A DNA stretch of 36,091 nt from Candidatus Moranbacteria bacterium GW2011_GWA2_39_41 (GTDB lineage Bacteria > Patescibacteriota > Minisyncoccia > Moranbacterales > UBA2206): NCBI GenBank assembly GCA_000995125.1, contig LBXA01000003.1, positions 1-36,091 of the forward strand, in the 5' to 3' direction. Position 1 is the first letter of the stretch; the number at the start of each line of letters is the position of its first letter. The notes under the pieces were generated by a model. It was not told the origin of the DNA. It saw nothing but the letters and a program-made list of their open reading frames with translations, and made no database searches. A program made the position numbers and the translations under genes. Shown piece after piece: positions 27,829 through 36,091 of this stretch.

Positions 27829-29351
27829 TCTGCCTTAAACCGATACTGAATTGCCTCAGCAATATGCGATGGATTTATATTGGGCTCACCAGTCAAATCA
27901 GCAATAGTCCTAGCAACCTTAATAATACGATAATAAGCGCGAGCGCTCAAGTGCAAGGAAGAAACGGCACTTTTCATGAGTTCCAAGCAGCTCTGGTCCA
28001 AAACACAGAACCTTTTTATTTCTGGCCCACCCATTTCGCTATTGGTTATGATGCGAGATCCATTGAAGCGCTGAGCTTGGATGTTTCGGGCTCTTTCGAC
28101 TCGTTTACGAATTGAAACTGATTTTTCTGAAGTTGAATCTTCAGCTAATTTTTCAAATTTGATGCGTGGCACTTCCACATGCAGATCGATGCGATCAAGA
28201 ATCGGTCCAGAAATTTTTCTTTGATATTTGATAATTTGCGCTGGATTGCATGAGCAGGCTTTTTCTGGATCAGTAGCATTGCCACAGGGACATGGGTTCA
28301 TAGCAGCCACAAGTGTGAAGCGAGCGGGAAATTCCAAGGTGCCTTGAGCGCGAGAAACCGTGATGATTCCATCTTCCAATGGTTGGCGCAGGTTTTCCAA
28401 GACTGAGCGAGAAAATTCAGGAAATTCATCCAAAAACAACACGCCACGGTGCGATAGACTGATTTCTCCCGGCTTTGGATAGGTTCCACCACCCACGAGG
28501 GAAACAGCGCTAGCGCTATGGTGTGGCGAGCGAAATTGACGATGCGTCATCAAAGCCGTTTCTTTGGGAAGTTGTCCGGAAACAGAAAATATCTTGGTGA
28601 CCTCAAGTGCTTCAGGCACAGTTAACTTTGGCAAAATAGATGGCATAGTTTTGGCCAAAAGACTTTTGCCTGATCCAGGCGGGCCATTTAAAATAACATT
28701 GTGTCCACCGGCCGCTGCAATTTCCAAAGCACGTTTAGCATGCTCCTGGCCTTTGATGAAAGACATTTCGCACAAATGTTCTTCGTGGGTAAACAAATCA
28801 TTCAAATTTATGGCCGGAAAGGTTGCAATTGTTTTTTGATTGGTTAAATGAGCTATGAGAGAAAGTAGATTGTCTACCGGATAAATATTTAGACCTTCAA
28901 TGACTGAAGCTTCAGCTGCATTTTCTCGGGGGATGAAAATTTCTCGAATGTTTTTTTCTTTAGCCAAAATTGCCATCGGCAACACGCCTTTAACTGGCCG
29001 AACTTTGCCGTCTAGCGCGAGCTCACCTAGAAAAATCTTATTAGTATAATCAAATTTGATTTGCTTGGTGGTCAAAAGAAATCCCAAGGCAATCGGCAGG
29101 TCATAAACTGGACCTTCTTTTTTGAGATCAGCTGGCGCCAAATTCACTGTGATGCGCCCACATTGATGCGGTGGCTTGAATTTGCTATTGCGAATAGCCG
29201 CAGCCACGCGATCTTTGGCTTCTTTGACAGCAGCATCTGGCAAGCCAACAATATTGAATTGATGCAGTCCAGCCGACACCGCATCAACCTCAATTTCTAT
29301 GAGCTCACTCTTAAGACCAATGGTAGCAGTGGATAAGATTTTTGAAGACAC
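27825..29351 (-). CDS. YifB/ComM family Mg-chelatase-like AAA+ ATPase
   Basis: GGHNVILNGPPGSGKSLLAKTMPSILP, REFRSPHHSAS-like segment, GVLFLDEFPEFSRSVLENLRQPLEDG, CPCGN. Confidence 0.95.
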   Translation of the reverse strand: MSSKILSTATIGLKSELIEIEVDAVSAGLHQFNIVGLPDAAVKEAKDRVAAAIRNSKFKPPHQCGRITVNLAPADLKKEGPVYDLPIALGFLLTTKQIKFDYTNKIFLGELALDGKVRPVKGVLPMAILAKEKNIREIFIPRENAAEASVIEGLNIYPVDNLLSLIAHLTNQKTIATFPAINLNDLFTHEEHLCEMSFIKGQEHAKRALEIAAAGGHNVILNGPPGSGKSLLAKTMPSILPKLTVPEALEVTKIFSVSGQLPKETALMTHRQFRSPHHSASAVSLVGGGTYPKPGEISLSHRGVLFLDEFPEFSRSVLENLRQPLEDGIITVSRAQGTLEFPARFTLVAAMNPCPCGNATDPEKACSCNPAQIIKYQRKISGPILDRIDLHVEVPRIKFEKLAEDSTSEKSVSIRKRVERARNIQAQRFNGSRIITNSEMGGPEIKRFCVLDQSCLELMKSAVSSLHLSARAYYRIIKVARTIADLTGEPNINPSHIAEAIQYRFKAE

Positions 29352-29363
29352 TTCTTTAGAATT

Positions 29364-29795
29364 TTAATTTTTATTTTGTGTGATTGAGTATAATGTTATT
29401 ATAACACCAATTGTAATAAATGCATCAGCCAGGTTGAAAACTGACCAAAATCCAAAATTTATAAAATCAATTACACAGCCAAAATACAGGCGATCAAGGA
29501 TGTTTGAGATGGCACCAGCCAATATAAGATAGAGCGCCGGTTTGTATATTGAAAATTTATTGCTATAAATTGCATAAATAATATTACTTATTATGAATAT
29601 CCAAAAAAACCAAAATAACATTACGGGTAATGCGATACTAAAAGAAATGCCCGGGTTGCAAATATAAAATCCGCCCCCATGGCGGACTAAATATTTACTT
29701 AGTTGGTCGATAAAAACCAATGAGGTTGCTAGATATGACAATGTTTGTATGTTTGCAGATTTAAAGTTCATGCTGGATATTAGCATTTTATACAA
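29364..29795 (-). CDS. lspA: Signal peptidase II
   Basis: [19 protein letters not shown] and [12 protein letters not shown] match the LspA catalytic Asp motifs. Confidence 0.88.
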   Translation of the reverse strand: MYKMLISSMNFKSANIQTLSYLATSLVFIDQLSKYLVRHGGGFYICNPGISFSIALPVMLFWFFWIFIISNIIYAIYSNKFSIYKPALYLILAGAISNILDRLYFGCVIDFINFGFWSVFNLADAFITIGVIITLYSITQNKN

Positions 29796-30124
29796 GTTTG
29801 CGCAGATGGATTGGCTTGCAATCTTTCAATCGCAATTTCTTGTTTGCAATTATCACAAAATCCATAAGTTCCATTCTCCATTCTTGCTAATGCTGCATTC
29901 ACCTCATGCAACTTCTTTTCCAAAGCTTGTTCCACTGGTAAATTATCAGTATATTCTTCAACTTCAGTAGCATTGTCTTCGCGGTCATTACCAACTTCGT
30001 CAAAAGTTGTGACATATTCGCCATCGGTTGGCTTGGCAATTCTGCCCAAATTGCTTTCTAATTCAGCTTTTTCAGTGAGTAATGCCTCTTTTAGTTCAGT
30101 GAGTGTTTTTGTATCAATGGTCAT
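29780..30124 (-). CDS. TraR/DksA family zinc-finger protein
   Basis: [25 protein letters not shown] zinc finger; [14 protein letters not shown]. Confidence 0.9.
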   Translation of the reverse strand: MTIDTKTLTELKEALLTEKAELESNLGRIAKPTDGEYVTTFDEVGNDREDNATEVEEYTDNLPVEQALEKKLHEVNAALARMENGTYGFCDNCKQEIAIERLQANPSAQTCIKC

Positions 30125-30181
30125 ACATTTGAAATTATAAAATTATAACAAGTTAAGTATATCAATTTAGCATGAGACTGT

Positions 30182-30574
30182 CTATAAGCTCTGAATATGC
30201 TTGATTTTGGCCATTCTAGTCTCAAAATCGAGCCACACTGAGACAGCATCAAAGCGATATGCATAGTTAGCTAATTTATGTTGACGCAGGTAGATGGTGG
30301 CTATTTTGTCGAGCTTGCGGAGTTTTTGGTAAGTTATATTCTCTTCTGGTAGCGTATCTTTGTATTTTGTATATTCACGTGTTTTGACTTCCACAAACAC
30401 AATCTCGTTTTGCTTAGTATCCTTGGCAATAATGTCGATTTCTCCCAAGCGTCGCCCAGAATCGTTCTGGAAATTCATATCCAAAATCTCAAAGCCTTTG
30501 CTTTTGAGAAAATTGGCCGCCACCTGCTCGCCTGTTTGCCCAGTTGTTATTTTTTCATTCATCCACATTGCCAT
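30182..30574 (-). CDS. yraN: YraN family (UPF0102) nuclease-like protein
   Basis: GEQVAANFLKSKGFEILDMNFQNDSGRRLGEIDIIAKD...IVFVEVKTRE. Confidence 0.93.
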   Translation of the reverse strand: MAMWMNEKITTGQTGEQVAANFLKSKGFEILDMNFQNDSGRRLGEIDIIAKDTKQNEIVFVEVKTREYTKYKDTLPEENITYQKLRKLDKIATIYLRQHKLANYAYRFDAVSVWLDFETRMAKIKHIQSL

Positions 30575-30623
30575 TTAAATAGGTCCTATGTGTCCCATTT
30601 GTCCCCAGTATACCATTTTAAAA

Positions 30624-31197
30624 ACAAAAAAAACACCCCGTATGGTGTTATATAAATTATAGAAACCCCGGCGCTCTACAGTTGGAAAACCCAATAATAT
30701 AAATAATTTGGCTCCGTGTAGACGCCGAGGTGTTCATCAATGTGTGAACGCGTAAGATTCTTTTGAATCATTTGGTTCGGGTGAAGAACCATTTGATCAC
30801 AGGGATCTAGCGTGTAAAACTTTGTTTACTTTACACATTGTTTTTGTATCTTTCTAACTTTTGTAGATACTTTTTTCTCTTTACCATTCTCTGGCATATT
30901 GCCTTTGAGGTGGCCAGTAACTACCTAGAAGAGCATTTTTAATGGAAATTGCTACTCGAGGTAGTTACCAACCGTTTTAAAGAACATTTTTTACTTTTTA
31001 TTTTTATTTTTAGTAAAATTTCTATTTTTGTTTTTAGGGTCCGCTGGTTAGAATTCAGCGGCGGCTTCGATTCGTTGATCGAAACACTTGAACAGTAAAG
31101 AGGTTTCAATCGCAAATAGGGGGAAATTGCGATTGAAACTCCGCTACCATTCAAAGAGCCTTATTTCGGCTCGGATTAAGTTTTCAAAGTTCACTAT
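30624..31197 (-). ncRNA. Candidate large structured noncoding RNA (family unknown)
   Basis: Near-consensus promoter upstream, intrinsic terminator at the end, no convincing long CDS, and about ten short-range hairpins in between (for example 31103-31139, 31156-31172, 30917-30968, 30756-30769). Confidence 0.55.
30632..30649 (-). terminator. Intrinsic terminator of the candidate ncRNA
   Basis: - strand: aacacc-atacgg-ggtgtt followed by tttttt. Confidence 0.7.
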
Positions 31198-31203
31198 ACA
31201 ATA

Positions 31204-31232
31204 ATTATAGCAGAAAAATATGCCTCGGTCAA
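31204..31232 (-). promoter_or_regulatory. Strong sigma70-type promoter of the candidate ncRNA
   Basis: - strand TTGACC (31232-31227), 17-nt spacer, TATAAT (31209-31204). Confidence 0.8.
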
Positions 31233-31371
31233 CGTTTGCTGTTATATATTGCAATAATACTAATGAATATTACAATGTATAGCATTTGGATATATTTTTT
31301 TCAAAAATCAAAATTTCAATCAAAAATAATAAGTAAATTTCTTTTTTCAAAGCAGTCTATTTAAAGGAAAT

Positions 31372-32496
31372 TTAATCTTTATTCAACAAGTTATCCACAG
31401 TTTGCTCAGGATTTGTATTTGTCACTGCCGGAATCAGTTTGTCTATAATTGATTGCAAAGTCATCTTAGTTGTTCCAATGAGGAGTTGTTTGTCGGTTAG
31501 CGTATAATCAATGGATAGATCTTCTGGAGAGATTATGTTTTGGTATCGAATATCTAAGCCATTATATATGTTTTTACCAAAAGCAGTTTGTGGCAATTTA
31601 TAGTCTGCGGGCAACAGAATTGGTTCAAGATTTTTAGCAAGTAGCAACTCTTCTTCCAAAAGAACAGTCTGCAGCTTTTCATTTTTGATAAAATCGATTG
31701 CAAGTCCAAGCCCAATAACGCCATTATCATTAAATATGAAGAGACTAAAATTTTTATTTAAAGCAGCTAAGATATTTTTAGATAATGTGAAGCCAATTAT
31801 ATTGGAAAATGTTGCAAAATCGATTGGATTGTTTTGTGAATCAGCGATTGCGAACTCAATAGGTTTGGTTATAGCTGACTTTTTGATATCTTCCGCATAT
31901 TGACTGATAATTTTTTTAATTTGAGAGTTGTTGATGGTAGATGTATCTACAATTAGATAATTCGGTTTATCATTGGAAAAGCTGAGCTCTGGTGTGTACG
32001 CAGTCTCGGTATTTGGCGTAGTTTTTACCTCTAGACTTGGTTCAGTCGTCGCGTCACTTTGACGAGTAATCGCAAAATAATAATACGCGCTTACGCCTAA
32101 AAACAACAACAGCACTCCAGCAATAATTGTAAAAATTTTAGGGCTAGTTGGCTTTTGGGATATATCTTTTGTGATTGGTAATGTTTTTGTGGGAATTGGG
32201 TTGGATGTTGGCATAGTAACTTTTGTAGCAGCAGTGTCCTTAACTGGTGTGGAAACTTTCACGGGCACTTCTGTGCTGAAAAAAGGGCTACTTTTTTGTT
32301 TTTCAGTGACATTTTTGGATATTGTTTGTGTTTCGATTGGCTGTCCTTGTTTGTCGGGGTGTTCTATCTCTTCGATATCTTTAGCCATTGTATAAATAGG
32401 AATATCTTCAATTTTTAAATCTTCGTCTTGGTTAAAATTTTGTTGGTGAGTATTGGCTTCTTTCGCAGTAGCGAAGACATTTTGATTTTTAGTCAT
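31372..32496 (-). CDS. Single-TM hypothetical protein
   Basis: Hydrophilic N-terminus, TM (IFTIIAGVLLLFLGVSAYYYFAI), extracytoplasmic C-terminal domain. Confidence 0.7.
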   Translation of the reverse strand: MTKNQNVFATAKEANTHQQNFNQDEDLKIEDIPIYTMAKDIEEIEHPDKQGQPIETQTISKNVTEKQKSSPFFSTEVPVKVSTPVKDTAATKVTMPTSNPIPTKTLPITKDISQKPTSPKIFTIIAGVLLLFLGVSAYYYFAITRQSDATTEPSLEVKTTPNTETAYTPELSFSNDKPNYLIVDTSTINNSQIKKIISQYAEDIKKSAITKPIEFAIADSQNNPIDFATFSNIIGFTLSKNILAALNKNFSLFIFNDNGVIGLGLAIDFIKNEKLQTVLLEEELLLAKNLEPILLPADYKLPQTAFGKNIYNGLDIRYQNIISPEDLSIDYTLTDKQLLIGTTKMTLQSIIDKLIPAVTNTNPEQTVDNLLNKD

Positions 32497-32550
32497 TTTT
32501 TTTGTTTTAATCCTGCACCTTATGTTTGCAAGAAGATATTTTTAAAAAAT

Positions 32551-32582
32551 AAAATAGAGACAATTTTACTTGTCTCTATTTT
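32551..32582 (-). terminator. Intrinsic terminator downstream of pnp
   Basis: 13-bp stem aaaatagagacaa/ttgtctctatttt, U-rich 3' side on the - strand. Confidence 0.75.
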
Positions 32583-32603
32583 ACAATAAAAATCTATTTT
32601 TGG

Positions 32604-34721
32604 CTACTCAACTTTTTTTGCTGCCGCTTTCATAGAAAGATTGATGCGTCCTTGAGCGTCAATTTCTTTCACCTTGACTGGTACGATGTCTCCGACTGAG
32701 ACAATATCTTCAACTTTTTCCACGCGTGCTTCAGCTAGTTCGGAAATGTGGATCAAACCTTCTTGTCCGGGAAGAATTTCCGCGAAAGCTCCAAAGGTCA
32801 TAATTTTAGTGACTTTCGCTTGGAACAATTCACCAGCTTTCACTTCATGAGTTAGGTTGTCAATCCATTCTTGCGCTTTTTTGGCAGCGATGGCATCTGG
32901 AGAAGTGATGAAAATTGATCCATCATCTTCAATATCAATCTGCACGCCTGTTTCATCGATAATAGCATTGATGATTTTGCCACCTGATCCAATCACATTG
33001 CGAATCTTGTCAGGATTGATATGCATAATCACAATTCTTGGGGCGTATTGGCTCATTTCGGCACGAGGTGTAGGAATAGCAGTGGTGATTTTTTCCATAA
33101 TTTCCATGCGGTTGCCTTTGGATTGAATGAGGACAGCTTTCAACATCTCCAAAGTCACACCTTGCACCTTCACATCCATTTGCAAGGCTGTGATTCCGAC
33201 AGTGGTTCCAGCAGCTTTGAAATCCATGTCGCCATAATGATCTTCCAATCCTTGAATATCAGTCAAAACTTTGAACTTGCTATCGTTTGCTTGGTCAACG
33301 ATGATTCCCATGGCAATGCCAGACACGGGGCGCACAATTGGCACACCAGCATCCATCAAAGACAAGGTTGAACCACAAGTTGAAGCCATAGAAGAAGAGC
33401 CATTTGATTCCAGCACTTCAGAGACTAACAAAATAGTATATGGAAAAACTTCTTTGGCTGGCAACACTGGAATCAAAGCTTTTTCTGCCAAAGCGCCGTG
33501 TCCGATTTCTCTTCGTCCGGGACCGCGCATTGGTCGTACTTCACCCACTGAATATGGTGGGAAATTGTAATGATGGATATATCTTTTCTTCATATCAACT
33601 TCCATCGTGTCGATGATTTGTTCGTCTCCAGGGGAACCCAATGTGGTCACAGTCAAAGCTTGAGTTTCTCCACGAGTGAAAAGCCCGGTGCCATGAGTTC
33701 TTGGCAAAATACCAACTTGGCAATCAATGTGACGAATTTGATCAAGCTTGCGTCCATCTGGGCGTTGTTCTTTTTCCAAAATGTTCTTGTGGACGATCTC
33801 ATCAGAAACCTCTTCAAAAACTTGTTGGGCGATTTCTTTCAACTTGTCGATGCCTTCAGTGAAGTTGGCGGTGATATATTCACCAACTTTTTCGTTGATA
33901 GCTTTGGTTTTTTCTTCAATCACCACTTTGCTTGGATCATACAGTGCTGATTCAAGTCCTTCAGCCAACAAAATTTCTTTGACCTTAGCTTCAAATTCAG
34001 GAGTCCCTTGCAAAAGAGTTGGCACAGCCTTTTCTTTGCCAATTTCAGCTACAATTTCTTCAATGAAAGTTGCAATCTTGGTTATTGCTTCTTGTCCAAA
34101 AGCAAAAGCCTCAACAATAGTTTCTTCTGGCACTTCTTTGGCACCAGCTTCCAACATATTAATTTTGTCTTTTGTTCCAGAAATCACTAGATCCAATTTG
34201 CTATCAGCCAATTCACCATTGACTGGGTTCAAAATGAATTCACCATTTTCAGCTTGTGCCACACGCACCGCGGCCACTGGTCCATTCCAAGGAATGTTGG
34301 AGATTGCTAGGGCGGCTGAAGCTGCAATCACGGAAATTGTATCTGGATCATTTTCGCCGTCAATCGACAAAACAGTCACAATCACTTGGACTTCGTTTCG
34401 CATTCTGGCATTGAAAAGTGGGCGAATTGTTCGGTCTACCACGCGACCAGTCAAAACTGCGTCATCAGATGGACGACCTTCTCGCTTGATAAATCTTGAA
34501 CCTTTGATTTTGCCGGCAGCATAATATCTTTCCTCAAAATCAACCATCAATGGGAAATAACCACTGATGCGAGATGCTCCCTTGCTCATGGTGGCAGCTG
34601 CCAACACGACTGTGTCGCCATAGCGTACAGTTACAGACCCATTGGCTTGTTTCGCCAACAGACCGGTTTCGATCTCCAACACTCGGCCTCCAATTTGGAG
34701 TGACCATTTTTTTTGTGCCAT
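32604..34721 (-). CDS. pnp: Polyribonucleotide nucleotidyltransferase
   Basis: Full-length PNPase with KH (VIGSGGKIINAIIDETG) and S1 domains. Confidence 0.97.
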   Translation of the reverse strand: MAQKKWSLQIGGRVLEIETGLLAKQANGSVTVRYGDTVVLAAATMSKGASRISGYFPLMVDFEERYYAAGKIKGSRFIKREGRPSDDAVLTGRVVDRTIRPLFNARMRNEVQVIVTVLSIDGENDPDTISVIAASAALAISNIPWNGPVAAVRVAQAENGEFILNPVNGELADSKLDLVISGTKDKINMLEAGAKEVPEETIVEAFAFGQEAITKIATFIEEIVAEIGKEKAVPTLLQGTPEFEAKVKEILLAEGLESALYDPSKVVIEEKTKAINEKVGEYITANFTEGIDKLKEIAQQVFEEVSDEIVHKNILEKEQRPDGRKLDQIRHIDCQVGILPRTHGTGLFTRGETQALTVTTLGSPGDEQIIDTMEVDMKKRYIHHYNFPPYSVGEVRPMRGPGRREIGHGALAEKALIPVLPAKEVFPYTILLVSEVLESNGSSSMASTCGSTLSLMDAGVPIVRPVSGIAMGIIVDQANDSKFKVLTDIQGLEDHYGDMDFKAAGTTVGITALQMDVKVQGVTLEMLKAVLIQSKGNRMEIMEKITTAIPTPRAEMSQYAPRIVIMHINPDKIRNVIGSGGKIINAIIDETGVQIDIEDDGSIFITSPDAIAAKKAQEWIDNLTHEVKAGELFQAKVTKIMTFGAFAEILPGQEGLIHISELAEARVEKVEDIVSVGDIVPVKVKEIDAQGRINLSMKAAAKKVE

Positions 34722-34918
34722 AAAAAGCGTTTAGCCCTGTACAAAGCACTAAATGTAAATTCAAAAGCCAGTGTTTAATCTCATTAAGCGCTAACTTTTG
34801 AGCTTACTAGTAGCTCAGACAAGGCAAATTATTAAATTATTAAGTTTACCCTTTTCTCTATTAGGGTGCTTATAGATTAGCTTTTTTTAATAGCTTTGTC
34901 AATCCAAACGAAACAAAA

Positions 34919-34934
34919 ACCCGCCGAAGCGAGT
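34919..34934 (-). terminator. Intrinsic terminator of the NYN-domain gene
   Basis: - strand actcgc-ttcg-gcgggt followed by ttttgttt. Confidence 0.65.
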
Positions 34935-34959
34935 TAATGTAGTTAATGCTTGTATTTTT

Positions 34960-35457
34960 TTATATTAAAAACTTCTTCTTATCCGCGCTAATGTTGGTGA
35001 ATTCATCGACTTCTTCGACAAGCTTTGCGCTGGTTGATTCCAGGAAAGCCATGACTTCGACTCGGCATCCTGTGGTGCTTTGGATATATTTGACCAAGGG
35101 AATGTAGTCGCCGTCGCCACTCATCAAAATGATGACGTCGAGGCTTTTGCTCATTTTGATGGCGTCAACAGTGATTCCCACATCCCAGTCGCCCTTTTTG
35201 GCTCCACCAGGGAAGATTTGCAGGTCTTTGGTTTTGACTTCAAAACCTTGTTTGCCCAACGCTTCGAAGAATTTTTCTTCTTGGCCTTCCAAAGTCTTGA
35301 TGCCATAGGCGATGGCGCGGATGAGCTTGCGATCATCAACGCCAGCGGTCAAGAGTGCGCCAAAATTAGCCTTCTTTTTGTGCAGGACTTTGGCGGAATA
35401 ATAGAGGTTTTGGATATCGACGAGCACGCCGACACGTTGTTCTTTGAATTTTGACAT
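34960..35457 (-). CDS. NYN domain (LabA/DUF88-like) protein
   Basis: VGVLVDIQNLYYSAK, KGDWDVGITVDAI, DVIILMSGDGDYIPLVKYIQ. Confidence 0.9.
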   Translation of the reverse strand: MSKFKEQRVGVLVDIQNLYYSAKVLHKKKANFGALLTAGVDDRKLIRAIAYGIKTLEGQEEKFFEALGKQGFEVKTKDLQIFPGGAKKGDWDVGITVDAIKMSKSLDVIILMSGDGDYIPLVKYIQSTTGCRVEVMAFLESTSAKLVEEVDEFTNISADKKKFLI

Positions 35458-35480
35458 TTTTTTTTATTAAAAATTTACTT

Positions 35481-35579
35481 TGTCATTCCAGTGCGACCAA
35501 AGGAAGTGCCCTTGTGGTAAAAACGGAAATCTAGTATCGAAGCCTTGTGACTGGATTCCCGATCAGGTCGGGAATGACA
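35481..35579. repeat. MITE-like element with tgtcattcc/ggaatgaca termini
   Basis: Terminal inverted repeat 35481-35489/35571-35579 plus internal hairpin ttcccga-tcagg-tcgggaa. Confidence 0.75.
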
Positions 35580-35592
35580 CTTATAAAAAAAT

Positions 35593-35616
35593 AAAAGCAG
35601 GCTTTCACCCGCTTTT
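35593..35616 (-). terminator. Intrinsic terminator of rpsO
   Basis: - strand aaaagcggg-tgaaag-cctgctttt (one G-U pair) followed by attttttt. Confidence 0.75.
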
Positions 35617-35623
35617 ATAACAC

Positions 35624-35893
35624 TTATCCCTTGAGTTCAAGTTTTTTTACAATTGCTTTGTAATCCTTTTCATTGGTCTTCTGTAAATAAGTCATCAATC
35701 TTTTTCTTTTCGAGATCATTTTTAGCAAACCTCGTCTAGAATGGAAGTCTTTGGCATTTTTCTTCAAGTGAGAAGTCAATTGCTTGATTTTCTCGGTAAA
35801 GAGTGCGATTTGGTACTCTGGAGAACCAGTGTCCTTTTCGTGTCTTTTGACCTCAGCGGTCACCTTGGTCTTTTGCTTGTTTGTAAGCGCCAT
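35624..35893 (-). CDS. rpsO: 30S ribosomal protein S15
   Basis: S15 signature (DTGSPEYQIALFTEKIKQLTSHLKKNAKDFHSRRGLLKMISKRKRLMTYL); start set at MALTNKQ. Confidence 0.95.
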   Translation of the reverse strand: MALTNKQKTKVTAEVKRHEKDTGSPEYQIALFTEKIKQLTSHLKKNAKDFHSRRGLLKMISKRKRLMTYLQKTNEKDYKAIVKKLELKG

Positions 35894-35961
35894 ACTTTTT
35901 CGGCTAAACATGCGTTGGGCTAGGCCACAACCAATGTCTGCTAATAATTTATTACCTTTCT

Positions 35962-35990
35962 ATTGTAGCATATAAAATTAGTCTTGTCTA
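35962..35990 (-). promoter_or_regulatory. Predicted rpsO promoter
   Basis: - strand TAGACA, 17-nt spacer with TGc extension, TACAAT. Confidence 0.55.
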
Positions 35991-35995
35991 GCAAT

Positions 35996-36091
35996 CGCAG
36001 TAACTCATCCAAAATCTAATGATTGCCCTAGTCGATTTATCATTTAAAATCTAATCTTGGAGATAGCTAAACAATTAAGGCTATCTCCATG
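35996..36091. repeat. Right copy of the 96-bp perfect terminal inverted repeat
   Basis: Exact reverse complement of 1-96. Confidence 0.97.

Noticed and set aside
31061-31075. ttcgattcg resembling a tRNA T-loop
   Set aside because: No matching acceptor, D-arm or anticodon arm at proper distances; no tRNA found on either strand.
31103-31139. Possible CRISPR repeat (GTTTCAAT...ATTGAAAC)
   Set aside because: Single copy, no spacer periodicity, no cas genes in the window; better explained as a hairpin in the ncRNA candidate.
30939-31154. 71-aa - strand ORF in the noncoding locus
   Set aside because: Low-complexity composition and conflicts with multiple strong hairpins; no family resemblance.
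30624-31197. tmRNA, RNase P RNA or SRP RNA assignment for the noncoding locus
   Set aside because: I could not find a tRNA-like acceptor/T-arm, the RNase P GAGGAAAGTCC core, or the SRP conserved loop; left as unknown family.
24122-31399. Perfect DnaA boxes TTATCCACA at 24122-24130 and 31391-31399
   Set aside because: Isolated single sites about 7 kb apart (one inside a CDS), no cluster; consistent with chance.
1-36091. Linear extrachromosomal element (Borg-like) with terminal inverted repeats
   Set aside because: Contains core chromosomal genes (rpmH, rnpA, yidC, rsmA, lspA, pnp, rpsO) and no replication or virus genes; a chromosomal repeat or assembly boundary is more likely.

Overview
The window has the gene content of a Patescibacteria/CPR (Parcubacteria-like) chromosome; this placement is an inference from gene content and style. 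Left arm (+ strand): rpmH, rnpA, yidC, jag/khpB, then a surface-glycan block (flippase, two GT2 glycosyltransferases, two O-antigen ligase/polymerase-like proteins). Centre (- strand, about 24.0 to 9.0 kb): a CPR-type type IV secretion-like locus with a VirB4 ATPase, a separate VirB4/TraC N-domain-like protein, PrgI-like and VirB6/TrbL-like proteins, and two paralogous VirB2-like membrane modules. One module is fused to a lytic-transglycosylase-like domain and the other to an M15-peptidase-like domain. Right arm: UbiA-like prenyltransferase (+), then (-) rsmA, a G5/RlpA-like protein, a ComM/YifB ATPase, lspA, a DksA/TraR zinc finger, yraN, an approximately 575-nt hairpin-rich noncoding locus with a strong promoter and a terminator, pnp, a NYN-domain protein and rpsO. 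Main observations: (1) the window is bounded by a perfect 96-bp inverted repeat, and each copy ends exactly 5 nt upstream of the predicted -35 box of an inward ribosomal-protein promoter; (2) a roughly 30-nt palindromic element family occurs six times, three of them in-frame inside proteins as the identical peptide VETRHCLVST, including within RsmA, and a fourth supplies the stop codon of yifB; (3) a candidate large structured ncRNA; (4) VirB2-like/cell-wall-hydrolase fusion paralogs with near-identical N-terminal modules. No tRNA, rRNA, CRISPR array, transposase or phage module was recognised.
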